This document shows positions 54,827 through 63,326 of a stretch of 64,000 nt of DNA, piece after piece. The stretch lies in assembly GCA_963736975.1 (NCBI GenBank), contig CAVTQY010000001.1, positions 868,001-932,000 of the forward strand, in the 5' to 3' direction. The position numbers and the translations under genes are program-made. The stretch comes from CAVTQY01 sp963736975 (GTDB lineage Bacteria; Pseudomonadota; Alphaproteobacteria; Acetobacterales; Acetobacteraceae). Numbering within the stretch: position 1 is the first letter of the stretch; the number at the start of each line of letters is the position of its first letter. The notes under the pieces are model-generated. The model searched no databases and was not told where the DNA came from. It saw nothing but the letters and a program-made list of their open reading frames with translations.

Positions 54827-57390
54827 CCGCGCCACGCGCCACGTTACGCCTGCAGCTCCATAAAGGTTTCAGTTTCGATGATGCCGCCCGCATCGCAACC
54901 TACATGGCGCGGCTCGGCGTCAGCCATCTCTATGCCTCGCCGATCCTGACCGCGCGCCCCGGTTCGATGCACGGCTACGATGTGGTCGATCCCACCCGGG
55001 TCAACCCGGAACTCGGCGGTGAGGCCGCATTCCGCCGGATGGTGGCGGCACTCAGGGCGGAAGACCTGGGCCTGATTGCCGACATCGTTCCCAACCATAT
55101 GGCGGTGGGGAACGCCAATCCGTGGTGGCAGGACGTGCTGCGCCACGGCATCGCCAGCCGCCACGCACGCGTCTTCGACATCGACTGGCACCCCGACAAC
55201 CCCCTGCTCCAGGGCAAGGTGCTGCTGCCCGTCCTCGGCAGCCAGTACGGCGAAGCGCTCGATGCCGGCGAACTCCGCCTGGCCCGCGTCGGGGACGGCT
55301 GGGACGTCCGTTACTTCGACAACCGCTTTCCTATTGCCCCCACCGACCGCGCCGAGATCGAGCGCCTCGGCGAAGCCGCCTACGATCCCGCCGATCCGGA
55401 AAGCCGCGCCCGGCTGCACCGCCTGCTGGAACGCCAGCACTATCGCCTCGCTTGGTGGCGCACTGCGGCGGATGAAATCAACTGGCGCCGCTTCTTCGAC
55501 ATCAACGAACTGGCCGGCGTGCGCGCGGAGGACCCCGACGTCTTCGAAGTGATTCACGCCACTCTGTTCCGCCTCTACGCCGAGGGGCTGATCGACGGTG
55601 TGCGCGTCGATCACATAGACGGCCTGTCGGACCCACGCGGCTACTGCCGCCGCCTGCGCGCCCGGTTGCACGAACTCGCGCCCGACCGCGAAGCCTATTT
55701 CGTTGTCGAGAAAATCCTCGGCGGCGGGGAAACGCTGGCCGCCGACTGGGAAGTGGACGGCACCACCGGCTATGACTTCATGGACGCGGTCAGCGCCGTT
55801 CAGCACGACCCGGATGCGGCGGAAGCGCTGTCCACCCTCTGGGCCTCGCTCACCGGCCGCCCTGGCGATTTCATGCAAGAGGCGGTCCCGGCCCGCCGCG
55901 AAATCCTCACCGGCAGTTTCACTGCGCAACTATGGGCAACGGCCGGCGCCCTGCACCGCGTCGCCCTGCTGCACCCCGAAACGCGCGACGCCTCCCGCCC
56001 CGCACTGCAGCGCGCATTAATCGCTCTGCTGGCGCACTTCCCGGTCTATCGCAGCTACCCCATCGGCGAAGCCACGCTACAAGGCGACGATGCCGCGTTC
56101 GAACAGGCGCTGGCCGGTGCTCGTGGCGCCGCCGCTCGTCCCGAACTGCTGGCCCTAATTCGCGACTGGCTGCACGCCCCTGCAACGCAGGCGCATCGCC
56201 TGGCCGCGCGCCAATTCCAGCAGCTCAGCGCACCACTCGCCGCGAAGGCCATCGAGGACACCGCCTTCTATCGCTACGGCCGTCTTCTGTCCCGCAACGA
56301 TGTCGGCTTCGATGCCGCCCTACTCGGCACCGCGCCTTCCGCCTTTCACGCCCAGGCCGCGGCCCGTCGCAAGCAGTTTCCTGACGCGATGCTCGCCACC
56401 GCCACGCACGACCACAAGCGCGGCGAGGATGTGCGCGCCCGCCTCGCCGTGCTGAGCGAAATCCCCGCCGAATGGGGCGAAATCCTGCGCCGCTGGATGG
56501 AGCTGAACGCCCGGCATCGCGGCAAGGCCGGCGGCGCCCCTGCTCCCTCGTCCGCCGACGAGATCATGCTTTACGAAACGATCGTTGGCGCCTGGCCGAT
56601 GACGATCGACCGCCACGAACGCAACGACCTGCTCAACCGCTTGGTCGCCTGGCAGGAGAAAGCCCTGCGCGAAGCCAAGCTGCACACGAGCTGGAGTGCC
56701 CCCAACGAACCATACGAATCAGCCGCGCGGGCCTTCCTGGAAGCGATCCTGGCCGAAAGCAGCCGCTTCCCCTCCGAGGTCGCCGCTTTCGTGGACCGGA
56801 TCGCCGCAGCCGGCGCGGTCAACGGCATCGCTCAGGCGCTGCTCAAACTCACCATGCCCGGCGTGCCCGATTTCTACCAGGGCACCGATTTCTGGGACTT
56901 GAGCCTCGTCGATCCCGACAATCGCCGCCCGGTCGATTTCGCCGCCCGTAGTCATGCGCTGGAAGCCGATCGCTCGCCGGTCGAGCTCGCCGCCACGTGG
57001 CCCGACGGGCGCGTGAAACAGGCCGTCATCGCCCGCACCCTGGCACTCCGCCGCCGCCTTCCCGCCCTGTTCGCGCGTGGCGACTACATCCCGCTGACCG
57101 CCGCCGGCCCGCTTGCACTGCACGTCATCGCCTTCGCCCGCCGCCACCAGAACGCTACGCTGATCGCTGTAGTCCCACGCCTGCCTTTGGCCCTTCTGGT
57201 CGAGCACCGATCGATCCTCGTTTCTCCCGCTGCATGGCGTGACACCGCCCTCGCTTTGCCCGAGTCGCTCGCTGGCTCGTTTCGCGACGTGATCGGCGGT
57301 GGGGAGTTGCGGGTCACCGCCCGCCTGGCCTTGAGCGCCGTTTTGGCCCGTTTCCCGGCTGCCCTCCTCGTGAGCGGGGCGCGCAATTGA
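54823..57390 (+). CDS. treY: Malto-oligosyltrehalose synthase
   Basis: An 855-residue GH13_26 enzyme that turns the reducing end of a maltooligosaccharide into a trehalose unit. The start is MTAPRATLRLQLHKGFSFDD. GVSHLYASPILTARPGSMHG and VPNHMAVGNANPWWQDVLRH are TreY signatures. The nucleophile Asp is in GVRVDHIDGLSDPRGYCR (about residue 261), the Glu in AYFVVEKILGGGETLAADWE, and the third Asp in TATHDHKRGEDVRARLAVL. The C-terminal MPGVPDFYQGTDFWDLSLVD is also typical. It ends the seven-gene operon; the stop at 57390 is followed by a leaderless-looking spacer. Confidence 0.95.
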   Translation: MTAPRATLRLQLHKGFSFDDAARIATYMARLGVSHLYASPILTARPGSMHGYDVVDPTRVNPELGGEAAFRRMVAALRAEDLGLIADIVPNHMAVGNANPWWQDVLRHGIASRHARVFDIDWHPDNPLLQGKVLLPVLGSQYGEALDAGELRLARVGDGWDVRYFDNRFPIAPTDRAEIERLGEAAYDPADPESRARLHRLLERQHYRLAWWRTAADEINWRRFFDINELAGVRAEDPDVFEVIHATLFRLYAEGLIDGVRVDHIDGLSDPRGYCRRLRARLHELAPDREAYFVVEKILGGGETLAADWEVDGTTGYDFMDAVSAVQHDPDAAEALSTLWASLTGRPGDFMQEAVPARREILTGSFTAQLWATAGALHRVALLHPETRDASRPALQRALIALLAHFPVYRSYPIGEATLQGDDAAFEQALAGARGAAARPELLALIRDWLHAPATQAHRLAARQFQQLSAPLAAKAIEDTAFYRYGRLLSRNDVGFDAALLGTAPSAFHAQAAARRKQFPDAMLATATHDHKRGEDVRARLAVLSEIPAEWGEILRRWMELNARHRGKAGGAPAPSSADEIMLYETIVGAWPMTIDRHERNDLLNRLVAWQEKALREAKLHTSWSAPNEPYESAARAFLEAILAESSRFPSEVAAFVDRIAAAGAVNGIAQALLKLTMPGVPDFYQGTDFWDLSLVDPDNRRPVDFAARSHALEADRSPVELAATWPDGRVKQAVIARTLALRRRLPALFARGDYIPLTAAGPLALHVIAFARRHQNATLIAVVPRLPLALLVEHRSILVSPAAWRDTALALPESLAGSFRDVIGGGELRVTARLALSAVLARFPAALLVSGARN

Positions 57391-57448
57391 GACGAGCCTT
57401 GCGTTTTATGCGCCGCGGCGCCAGATTGGCGGCATCCGTCAACAACTG

Positions 57449-57463
57449 AAAGGAGGTGATCCA
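57449..57463 (+). promoter_or_regulatory. Unusually long Shine-Dalgarno site
   Basis: AAAGGAGGTGATCCA is complementary over all 15 bases to the usual 3' end of 16S rRNA (TGGATCACCTCCTTT). It directly abuts the GTG at 57464 with one base in between, so the core AGGAGG is about 8 bases before the start. Normal ribosome sites pair over 4-8 bases. Confidence 0.6.
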
Positions 57464-57535
57464 GTGTCTCATTGTCCCAAGTCGGCGCCAGTCGCCGCGG
57501 CCTGGATCGTCACCACGGAGCGCGTGGTCGCGTAA
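57464..57535 (+). CDS. Putative 23-residue micro-ORF or leader peptide
   Basis: A GTG-started ORF of 23 codons ending with TAA. The peptide starts MSHCPKSAPVAAAWIV and ends TTERVVA, with one Cys and one Trp. The 15-base ribosome site in front of it is the main evidence that it is translated. A perfect 12-bp hairpin follows 40 bases after the stop. It sits between treY and the GFA gene, 74 bp after treY, and could be a leader peptide, a sponge of ribosomes or a small functional peptide. I do not recognise a family. A chance match to an rRNA-like stretch is the main alternative. Confidence 0.45.
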   Translation: MSHCPKSAPVAAAWIVTTERVVA

Positions 57536-57574
57536 CCCAGGTCCCGTCTGGCAGCGACAGACTGCAGACAATGC

Positions 57575-57604
57575 GAAGCCTCCGGAGGACGCTCCGGAGG
57601 CTTC
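57575..57604 (+). terminator. Strong hairpin (12-bp perfect stem)
   Basis: GAAGCCTCCGGA (57575-57586) pairs perfectly with TCCGGAGGCTTC (57593-57604) around a six-base loop. The following bases TCTGCTGTT are only mildly T-rich. It probably ends the micro-ORF transcript and the trehalose operon, or forms an attenuator before the GFA gene. Confidence 0.65.
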
Positions 57605-57682
57605 TCTGCTGTTGGTGGACTGGCTTGCTGCGCACCATGCCGACTGGCAACCTTCAGCGGTATAACGGGGGAGAAAAAAGTG

Positions 57683-58090
57683 ATGCCGGAGATCACGGGC
57701 GGCTGCCTCTGCGGCAAGGTCCGCTACAGCGCGAACGCGGAGCCCGTTTTCGTGGGCGTGTGCCATTGCCGTGACTGTCAGAAATTCACCGGCAGCGCAT
57801 TCGAAATCGTGATCGGCGTGCCGAGCTCCGCCATCAACATGCAGGGAAACGTGAAGACCTTCACTAAACCCGGCGACAGCGGCAAGTCGATCGAGCGCCG
57901 CTTCTGTCCCGAATGCGGCTCCTCCATTATCGACGAAGCCGCGGCCCTGCCCGGGATCGCGATGATCGGCGCCGGCACGCTGGACGATCCGAGCTGGGTG
58001 AAGCCGGCGACGCAGATCTACTGCGACAGCGCGCAGTCCTGGGTGAGCCTCGGCGGAGAGATGAAAAGCTTCGCTAGGATGCCGGGCTGA
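57683..58090 (+). CDS. GFA family protein (glutathione-dependent formaldehyde-activating type)
   Basis: A 135-residue zinc protein of the Mss4-like fold. Cysteine pairs appear in ITGGCLCGKVRYSANA (about 8-10), CHCRDCQKFTGSAF (about 30-35) and RRFCPECGSSIID (about 75-78), which bind two zinc ions in the family. Some relatives bind glutathione or formaldehyde adducts, but most are uncharacterised. The ATG at 57683 is preferred over a GTG one codon upstream; GGGGGAGA lies before it. It is convergent with the cytochrome gene at 58099 (8-bp gap). Confidence 0.9.
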   Translation: MPEITGGCLCGKVRYSANAEPVFVGVCHCRDCQKFTGSAFEIVIGVPSSAINMQGNVKTFTKPGDSGKSIERRFCPECGSSIIDEAAALPGIAMIGAGTLDDPSWVKPATQIYCDSAQSWVSLGGEMKSFARMPG

Positions 58091-58098
58091 TCCTCGCT

Positions 58099-58881
58099 CT
58101 ATTGCGACCCACCGTAATACCGGGCCGCCGCCTCGATCTCCTGATCCGTCATCGCAACGGCGACGTTGCGCATCTGCGCCAGGATATCGTTGTGCCGCGC
58201 ACCGGTTTTGAACGCAATCAACTGTGCCCGGAGATAAGCGACCGGCTCTCCCTCCAGCCACGGGCTGCCCACCTTGTGAGCGACGCTGCCATGACATGTT
58301 CCGCATGGCGCAATGCCGCGCATCGGCGCCCCGCTCGCGACGATGGCGGGCGTGGCAACTCCGGCATTGGACCAGGGCGGCCGTGGCAGATAGGCGTAAT
58401 AGGCCGCGACCTCCCGCGCGTCCTGCTCGGTCAGGTCGTGCGCCAGCGGGGCCATGACCGCGCTCCCGCGCGCTCCGCTTCTGTAGTCCTGCAACTGTTT
58501 GAAAACAGCCTGCTCATACTGGCCGGCGAGATTGGGGGAATTCGCCTCGCTCAACCCGCGCGCCCCGTGGCACATCGTGCAGCGCAACGCCAACGTCGCG
58601 CCGCGGCCGATCGCCTGCGCGCCGGCCGCAGGTGCGCTGGGCGCCAGGGTCACCTGGCTGATCGCGTACGATGGCTCGACGATCCGGCCGGGCGATGGCG
58701 GTGTGCGGGGCTGCCCCGCCGCGCTGCAAATTGCATCCCACAGGCTGGCAAAGCTGGTGTTGCGCTCTATCGACGGCAGCCACACGAACCCCAGGCCGGC
58801 GGCGATCACCGCAACCGCCACAGTCGCGCCGACGCTGCCGGCGAACCACGGATTCCTGAACGAGTACAGCCGTTCCTTCAT
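58099..58881 (-). CDS. Membrane-anchored diheme cytochrome c
   Basis: A 260-residue cytochrome. One N-terminal membrane anchor (GSVGATVAVAVIAAGLGFVW, about 15-34) places the rest in the periplasm. Two heme sites are seen: CTMCH (about 105) and CGTCH (about 197). The spacing and the MAPLAHDLTEQDAREVAAYY and MTDQEIEAAARYYGGSQ helices are like cytochrome c4. It is the last gene of the respiratory cluster and shares one base with the oxidase subunit I stop (TGATG), so it is probably the electron donor to that oxidase. Confidence 0.9.
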   Translation of the reverse strand: MKERLYSFRNPWFAGSVGATVAVAVIAAGLGFVWLPSIERNTSFASLWDAICSAAGQPRTPPSPGRIVEPSYAISQVTLAPSAPAAGAQAIGRGATLALRCTMCHGARGLSEANSPNLAGQYEQAVFKQLQDYRSGARGSAVMAPLAHDLTEQDAREVAAYYAYLPRPPWSNAGVATPAIVASGAPMRGIAPCGTCHGSVAHKVGSPWLEGEPVAYLRAQLIAFKTGARHNDILAQMRNVAVAMTDQEIEAAARYYGGSQ

Positions 58882-60503
58882 CACCCCGCTCCGATAAATA
58901 CTGCGGGAACGGCGGCCTCGGGCAGCGCGATCAGCCTGATAATCGGAAAGCCGTAATTCACCACGGTCAGGCCGATCATCAGGCTGACCCACAGGCCGAA
59001 ACTGTTGAGCGCGGCAGGCACGCGGGCAGGCGGATGCAACGCCACGCTGAAGCGGTAAGCGGTGGGGACCACCAGGCGCCCATGCTGCCCCTGGACCAGC
59101 ACCAGCAGGAACAGCACGCCTGATACGACCAGAATGGCGCCTCCCGCCACGGAGACAAGGACGGAGCTGGCCTCGCGGGCGATCGCGGGATCTGTGTAAT
59201 CGAAGAACGCCATCCGGCGGGGCATGCCTAGGATGCCGACATAGTGCCATGGGAAGGTCAGCACGATCATGCCGGCGAACCACGTCCAGAGCTGCGCCCG
59301 CATCAGGCCGAAACATTCCAGGGCGCGGCCGGTCAAATGCGGCCACAGATCATAAGCAATGGCAAAATACATGATAACCATGGCGCCGCCGAACATCAGA
59401 TGAAAATGGCCGGTGACCCACTGCGTGTTGTGTATGCTGGCGTTGAGCTGGTAGCTCATGTTGACCAGCCCGCCGGCCCCGCCGAAGCCCAGCATCAGGA
59501 AGGACAGCGCGCCGGCCAGCATGATGGGGTTGCGCCACGGCAACGCGCCGAGCCAGCCGATCACACCCTTGCCGCCGTGCAGCCGCCCCGCGATCTCGAC
59601 CGAGGCGCAGATCGTGAACACCGTCAGCAGCGTGGGAACGGCGACCAGCGCCGTGAATACCGAGTGCAGGAACTTGAATCCGGCGCCCACCTGCGGATCG
59701 GCAAACAAATGATGCACGCCAATCGGCATGGCAACGACCAGGAACAACGCGAACGAGATGCGCGCCATCGGATCGCTGAACAGCCGGCCGCCTATGGCGC
59801 GCGGCAAAATCGCATAATACGCGATGTAGGTCGGCATCAGCCAGAAATAAACAATCGCATGCAGCGTCCAGGAAAAGAACACCCGCGCCAGCCCGGCATT
59901 GACCGTGTCGGTAACCCCGAGCGCGGCCGGAAGAATCTGGAACAGCAGCTCGATCGCCGCGCCCACCGAGGTCCAGGCCCACAGATAGGATCCGGCAACC
60001 ATCGCGAACATGGCCAGGGGCACGGGGATGTCCGGATGGTCGCGCTTCCACAGACGTAGGTTCACCGACATCAGGGCCACCCAGACCCACGACCCCACGA
60101 CCGCCAGGACGATCCCGATGTAATACGCCGCATTGGCGATCATCGGCGGGTAGAACGTGTAGAGAATTGACGCACGGCCGAGAGCAACCGGGATGATCGC
60201 GATCACCGTTCCGGCCGCAACCAGCGCGAATCCCAGCCAGGCCCAGCTTCGCCCCGCCAGCGGACGTTCCAGCGCCGCCTCGGATATCGCATACCCGAAA
60301 CCCATCGCGATCAGCGTCGGGAACACATAGGCCATGGCGGTGCCGTGCGCCGTGACCGAGCGGTAGTAATACTCCGGATTGCCGATCCATCCGTGCAGCG
60401 GACTGCGGATGAACATCTGCCACTCACCCAGCAACAGCGCGAGCAGGAAGCCAGCGAAGGCCAGCCAGAAATGCGCGAGGATCAGCCTGCGGCTAGTCAG
60501 CAC
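58881..60503 (-). CDS. Heme-copper oxidase subunit I (ba3/B-type)
   Basis: A 540-residue, about 13-helix membrane protein. Low-spin heme His is at 53 (VTAHGTAMAYVFP), paired with His 368 in VTGHFHLMFGG. The Cu-B site has His 215 with Tyr 219 (LHAIVYFWLMP) and His-His 264-265 (GVHHLFADP); the high-spin heme His is 366. The usual Pro after the Cu-B His (HPxVY) is Ala here. The sequence looks like the B family (ba3-type) of oxygen reductases; related sNOR-type nitric-oxide reductases are an alternative. It starts at GTG and overlaps the subunit II gene by 11 bases. The neighbouring NsrR-like regulator supports a role under nitrosative or low-oxygen stress. Confidence 0.92.
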   Translation of the reverse strand: MLTSRRLILAHFWLAFAGFLLALLLGEWQMFIRSPLHGWIGNPEYYYRSVTAHGTAMAYVFPTLIAMGFGYAISEAALERPLAGRSWAWLGFALVAAGTVIAIIPVALGRASILYTFYPPMIANAAYYIGIVLAVVGSWVWVALMSVNLRLWKRDHPDIPVPLAMFAMVAGSYLWAWTSVGAAIELLFQILPAALGVTDTVNAGLARVFFSWTLHAIVYFWLMPTYIAYYAILPRAIGGRLFSDPMARISFALFLVVAMPIGVHHLFADPQVGAGFKFLHSVFTALVAVPTLLTVFTICASVEIAGRLHGGKGVIGWLGALPWRNPIMLAGALSFLMLGFGGAGGLVNMSYQLNASIHNTQWVTGHFHLMFGGAMVIMYFAIAYDLWPHLTGRALECFGLMRAQLWTWFAGMIVLTFPWHYVGILGMPRRMAFFDYTDPAIAREASSVLVSVAGGAILVVSGVLFLLVLVQGQHGRLVVPTAYRFSVALHPPARVPAALNSFGLWVSLMIGLTVVNYGFPIIRLIALPEAAVPAVFIGAG

Positions 60504-61056
60504 AGCTCAGCCTTTCCTTGTTGGCGGCCATCCGGTGGAAACTCTGCGGATCGATCACCCGCACCCTGGCCCACATGCCCTCGTGCCCGACACCGCAGAA
60601 CTCGTGGCAGGGCATGTGATGGTCACCCGGCGCCACGAACGTCGTCTTGATCACCGAGATGAAGCCCGGCACCAGCATGGTGTTGACGTTGGTGCCGTCG
60701 ATAATGAAGCCGTGGACCACATCGGCGCTGGTCGCGCGGAATGTGACCGGCACGCCGGCCGGCACCAGGATGCAGGGCGGCGAGAATGAGTATTGCTGCG
60801 CGACCGCGCGCACCATAACCGTGTCGTCCGGTTCCAGCGCCGTGCCCAGATTGCTCTCGATGAACTCGCCGGCCAGATGCAGGGTGCGGAAATTCACCGT
60901 CTCCACGCGCGCCTGGGGCATCAGCACCTCGTGGATCCCGGCGAACACCGCCATCACTATCAGCAGGCAGACGACCAGCACCGACAGCGCGGCCCAGCGG
61001 CGCTCGATCCACGCCGCCTCCTGCTCGCCGTCATCAGGTTCCGGAGCGGAAGCCAT
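60493..61056 (-). CDS. Cytochrome oxidase subunit II (Cu-A type, ba3-like)
   Basis: A 187-residue protein with one N-terminal membrane helix (about 22-42) and a periplasmic cupredoxin domain. The Cu-A site is complete: His 115 (VVHGFIIDG), then Cys 150, Glu 152, Cys 154, His 158 and Met 161 in PCHEFCGVGHEGM. This is the short form that pairs with B-type subunit I. It accepts electrons from cytochrome c. The gene overlaps subunit I by 11 bases, and a small membrane peptide gene lies 18 bp upstream. The ATG is at 61056. Confidence 0.93.
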   Translation of the reverse strand: MASAPEPDDGEQEAAWIERRWAALSVLVVCLLIVMAVFAGIHEVLMPQARVETVNFRTLHLAGEFIESNLGTALEPDDTVMVRAVAQQYSFSPPCILVPAGVPVTFRATSADVVHGFIIDGTNVNTMLVPGFISVIKTTFVAPGDHHMPCHEFCGVGHEGMWARVRVIDPQSFHRMAANKERLSCAD

Positions 61057-61074
61057 CGTGGGTTGTCGCCTCTC

Positions 61075-61254
61075 TCAGGGGGAGCCGCGCGGCAGGAAAA
61101 CCAGCATATAGAACGCGAACCAGATGCCCATGACGACCAGCACGGCGACGCAGGCCAGAAGCAGCGCGCCGCGGGCTATCCGCGTCACCTGGCCGGGCGG
61201 CGGAGGGTCGCCCGTAACGGGGTCCGGCAGCAGCGGCGGGTCGGAATTGATCAC
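61075..61254 (-). CDS. 59-residue single-TM protein, likely small oxidase subunit
   Basis: A short gene starting at GTG (61254), with GGGAG about 9 bases upstream, ending at 61075. The product has a Pro-rich N-terminus (SDPPLLPDPVTGDPPPPG) and one strong membrane helix (LLLACVAVLVVMGIWFAFYM, about 32-51). It lies between the triheme cytochrome and Cu-A subunit genes, in the place where other terminal oxidases have a small helper subunit such as ba3 subunit IIa. No homology is claimed; position and the helix are the evidence. Confidence 0.7.
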   Translation of the reverse strand: MINSDPPLLPDPVTGDPPPPGQVTRIARGALLLACVAVLVVMGIWFAFYMLVFLPRGSP

Positions 61255-61266
61255 CCGTGACTCCCG

Positions 61267-62517
61267 CTAATTCAGGGGGGCGGAGCGCAGCGTGTTGGCC
61301 TCGCGCGCGCTCACGGCGGCGCCGCGATTGCCCCAGGACGTCCGGATATAGCTCACCACCGCCGCGACTTCGTCATCCGACAGCAATTGCGCGAAGGGCG
61401 GCATTCCATACGGTTTCGGATTGCCTTGCGTGCCCGGGGGAAAGCCGCCGTTCAGGACCATGCGGATGGCGTTGACGGCGGACGACATCTCGATCGACTG
61501 GTTGCCCGCGAGCGGCGGATAGGCGGGAGGCATTCCCTCGCCCTGTGCCCTGTGGCACGACGCGCAGCGGGCGTCATAAACGGTCTTGCCCAGACTCAGC
61601 AGCAGGCTGCTCTCCGTCCTGGGTATGGCGGCGGTGGCCTGCTCCGGCGCGCCGTGCTCGGGCAGGGTTTTCAGGTAGATCGCCATGGCGCGGATGTCGT
61701 CATCGATGAGATATTGCAGGCTGTCGTACACCACCTCCGCCATGGGTCCGTAAACCGCGCCACGCATCGAAGCACCGGCACGCAACAGTGCAATGATGTC
61801 GTCGAGGCTCCACTCCCCCAGCCCGCCTTCACGGTTGGAGGTCAGGGAGGGGGCGTACCACTCCTGCATGGGAATCAGCCCGCCTTCGAACGCCTGCGCT
61901 TCCGAGGTACCGCCAAGCGCGTTGATGGGCGAATGACACATTGCGCAGTGACCGAGACCCTGCACCAGATAGGCTCCCCGGTTCCATTGGGCGGATTTCG
62001 TAGGGTCGGGCTGGAACTCGCCGGGATGAAAGAACAGCGTGCGCCAGCCAATGATCAGCGCGCGGTTGTTGTACGGGAAGTTCAGATCCTGCGGTGTGTT
62101 GGCCCGATGCACCGCCGGAACCGACAGCAGATATGCAAAGATCGCATCGGAATCCTGGCGAGTGAGTTTAGTGTAGGCCTGAAACGGCATGGCCGGGTAC
62201 AACAGACCGCCATCCGGCATGCGGCCGTCATGCAGGGCGCCGTAGAACTGGTCGGCGGTCCATCGGCCGATGCCGTACTCGGGATCAGGCGTGATATTGG
62301 TTGAGTAGAGCGTCCCGAATGGTGTCGGCATCCTGCGCCCGCCGGCAAATAGCTTGCCGCCTGGGTCGGTATGGCAGGCGATGCAGTCGCCGGCGCGGGC
62401 GAGATATTCCCCTCTCCGAATCGGGGTGCTGCCGGACTGGTCCTGCTGCGCGTGCAGCGGCACCGCGTACAGGCTGACCAGCAGCAACGCACGCAACAGC
62501 GCCGGGGCACGGATCAT
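61267..62517 (-). CDS. Triheme c-type cytochrome (alcohol/gluconate dehydrogenase cytochrome-like)
   Basis: A 416-residue periplasmic cytochrome with a signal peptide (ALLRALLLVSLYAVPLHAQ, cut near 23). Three heme sites are present: CIACH (about 45), CAMCH (about 191) and CASCH (about 317). The layout and segments such as NITPDPEYGIGRWTADQFYG match the cytochrome subunit of membrane alcohol/gluconate dehydrogenases, but no dehydrogenase is nearby. The ATG overlaps the upstream stop by four bases (ATGA). It probably shuttles electrons from quinol or periplasmic donors to the oxidase. Confidence 0.9.
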   Translation of the reverse strand: MIRAPALLRALLLVSLYAVPLHAQQDQSGSTPIRRGEYLARAGDCIACHTDPGGKLFAGGRRMPTPFGTLYSTNITPDPEYGIGRWTADQFYGALHDGRMPDGGLLYPAMPFQAYTKLTRQDSDAIFAYLLSVPAVHRANTPQDLNFPYNNRALIIGWRTLFFHPGEFQPDPTKSAQWNRGAYLVQGLGHCAMCHSPINALGGTSEAQAFEGGLIPMQEWYAPSLTSNREGGLGEWSLDDIIALLRAGASMRGAVYGPMAEVVYDSLQYLIDDDIRAMAIYLKTLPEHGAPEQATAAIPRTESSLLLSLGKTVYDARCASCHRAQGEGMPPAYPPLAGNQSIEMSSAVNAIRMVLNGGFPPGTQGNPKPYGMPPFAQLLSDDEVAAVVSYIRTSWGNRGAAVSAREANTLRSAPLN

Positions 62518-63218
62518 TGCGGCTCGCTCCCGCAGGCGAACGGCAAGGCGAGCGTCCCGGCAGCAAGGGGTCGCGCGTCCGCCGGCACAGGACGGGACGC
62601 TAGCCAGGCGGCAACAGCCGTGACATCCGCCTCGGTCAGCCGCGCGGCAACCAGTTGCATGCAGTCCGGCGCCTTCGCCGTGCGCGTACCGTAACGCCAG
62701 GCGCCGAGTTGGGCGCTGATATAGTTGGCTCGCAAACCCAGCAGGGCCGGAATCGCCGGTTCCATGCCGGTCAGCAAGCGGCCGTGGCAACTCGCGCAGG
62801 CGGGAATCTGGCGTGCCGCATTACCGTGCATAACAATATCTTCGCCATGCGTCAGCACCGCGGCGCTTACAGCCGGCACATAGGGCGGCGGGGCGGACGG
62901 ATGCAGCGACGCAAAATAGCCGGCGATGTCCTGTAGATAGGAGTCCGGTAGGTACTCGAACAGATAATTCATCGGCGCGTAGCGCCGTTGCCCCAGGTGA
63001 AACTCGGAAAGCTGATTATAGAGATAACCAGCGGGTTTGCCGGCAATCCGGGGAAAATAGTCGTTGCTGGTGCCCTGGCCGTCTTCTCCGTGGCACGGTG
63101 CGCACGCCGCCATTCGTGCTGCCATGGTGTCGGGTGCCTGGCGCGGCCCGGATGGTTGGGCCACCGCATGCAGGCTCAGCATGACCAACGACACCAGCAC
63201 GGCAAACCAGCGGATCAT
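62514..63218 (-). CDS. Diheme cytochrome c4-like protein
   Basis: A 234-residue periplasmic protein with a signal peptide (MIRWFAVLVSLVMLSLHAVA). Two heme sites, CAPCH (about 39) and CASCH (about 141), are separated by about 100 residues, as in cytochrome c4. Met-ligand candidates are in the RYAPMNYLFEYLP and MQLVAARLTEADV stretches. It is the first structural gene after the regulator and overlaps the triheme cytochrome gene by four bases. Together they form a cytochrome chain feeding the oxidase. Confidence 0.9.
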   Translation of the reverse strand: MIRWFAVLVSLVMLSLHAVAQPSGPRQAPDTMAARMAACAPCHGEDGQGTSNDYFPRIAGKPAGYLYNQLSEFHLGQRRYAPMNYLFEYLPDSYLQDIAGYFASLHPSAPPPYVPAVSAAVLTHGEDIVMHGNAARQIPACASCHGRLLTGMEPAIPALLGLRANYISAQLGAWRYGTRTAKAPDCMQLVAARLTEADVTAVAAWLASRPVPADARPLAAGTLALPFACGSEPQ

Positions 63219-63326
63219 GCCGATTCGTTCCCTTCGCCCGGGACACTGAACGCGATACAGGTCCCCGGCCCCTGAAGGCAAGTCCTTGCGCGCAAGCAAA
63301 GGCCGATACCGTCGCGCCATGATTGG

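Noticed and set aside
57449..57463. Fragment of a 16S rRNA gene 3' end on the minus strand
   Set aside because: The match stops after 15 bases; no further rRNA sequence or ITS is adjacent, so a ribosome binding site is the simpler reading.
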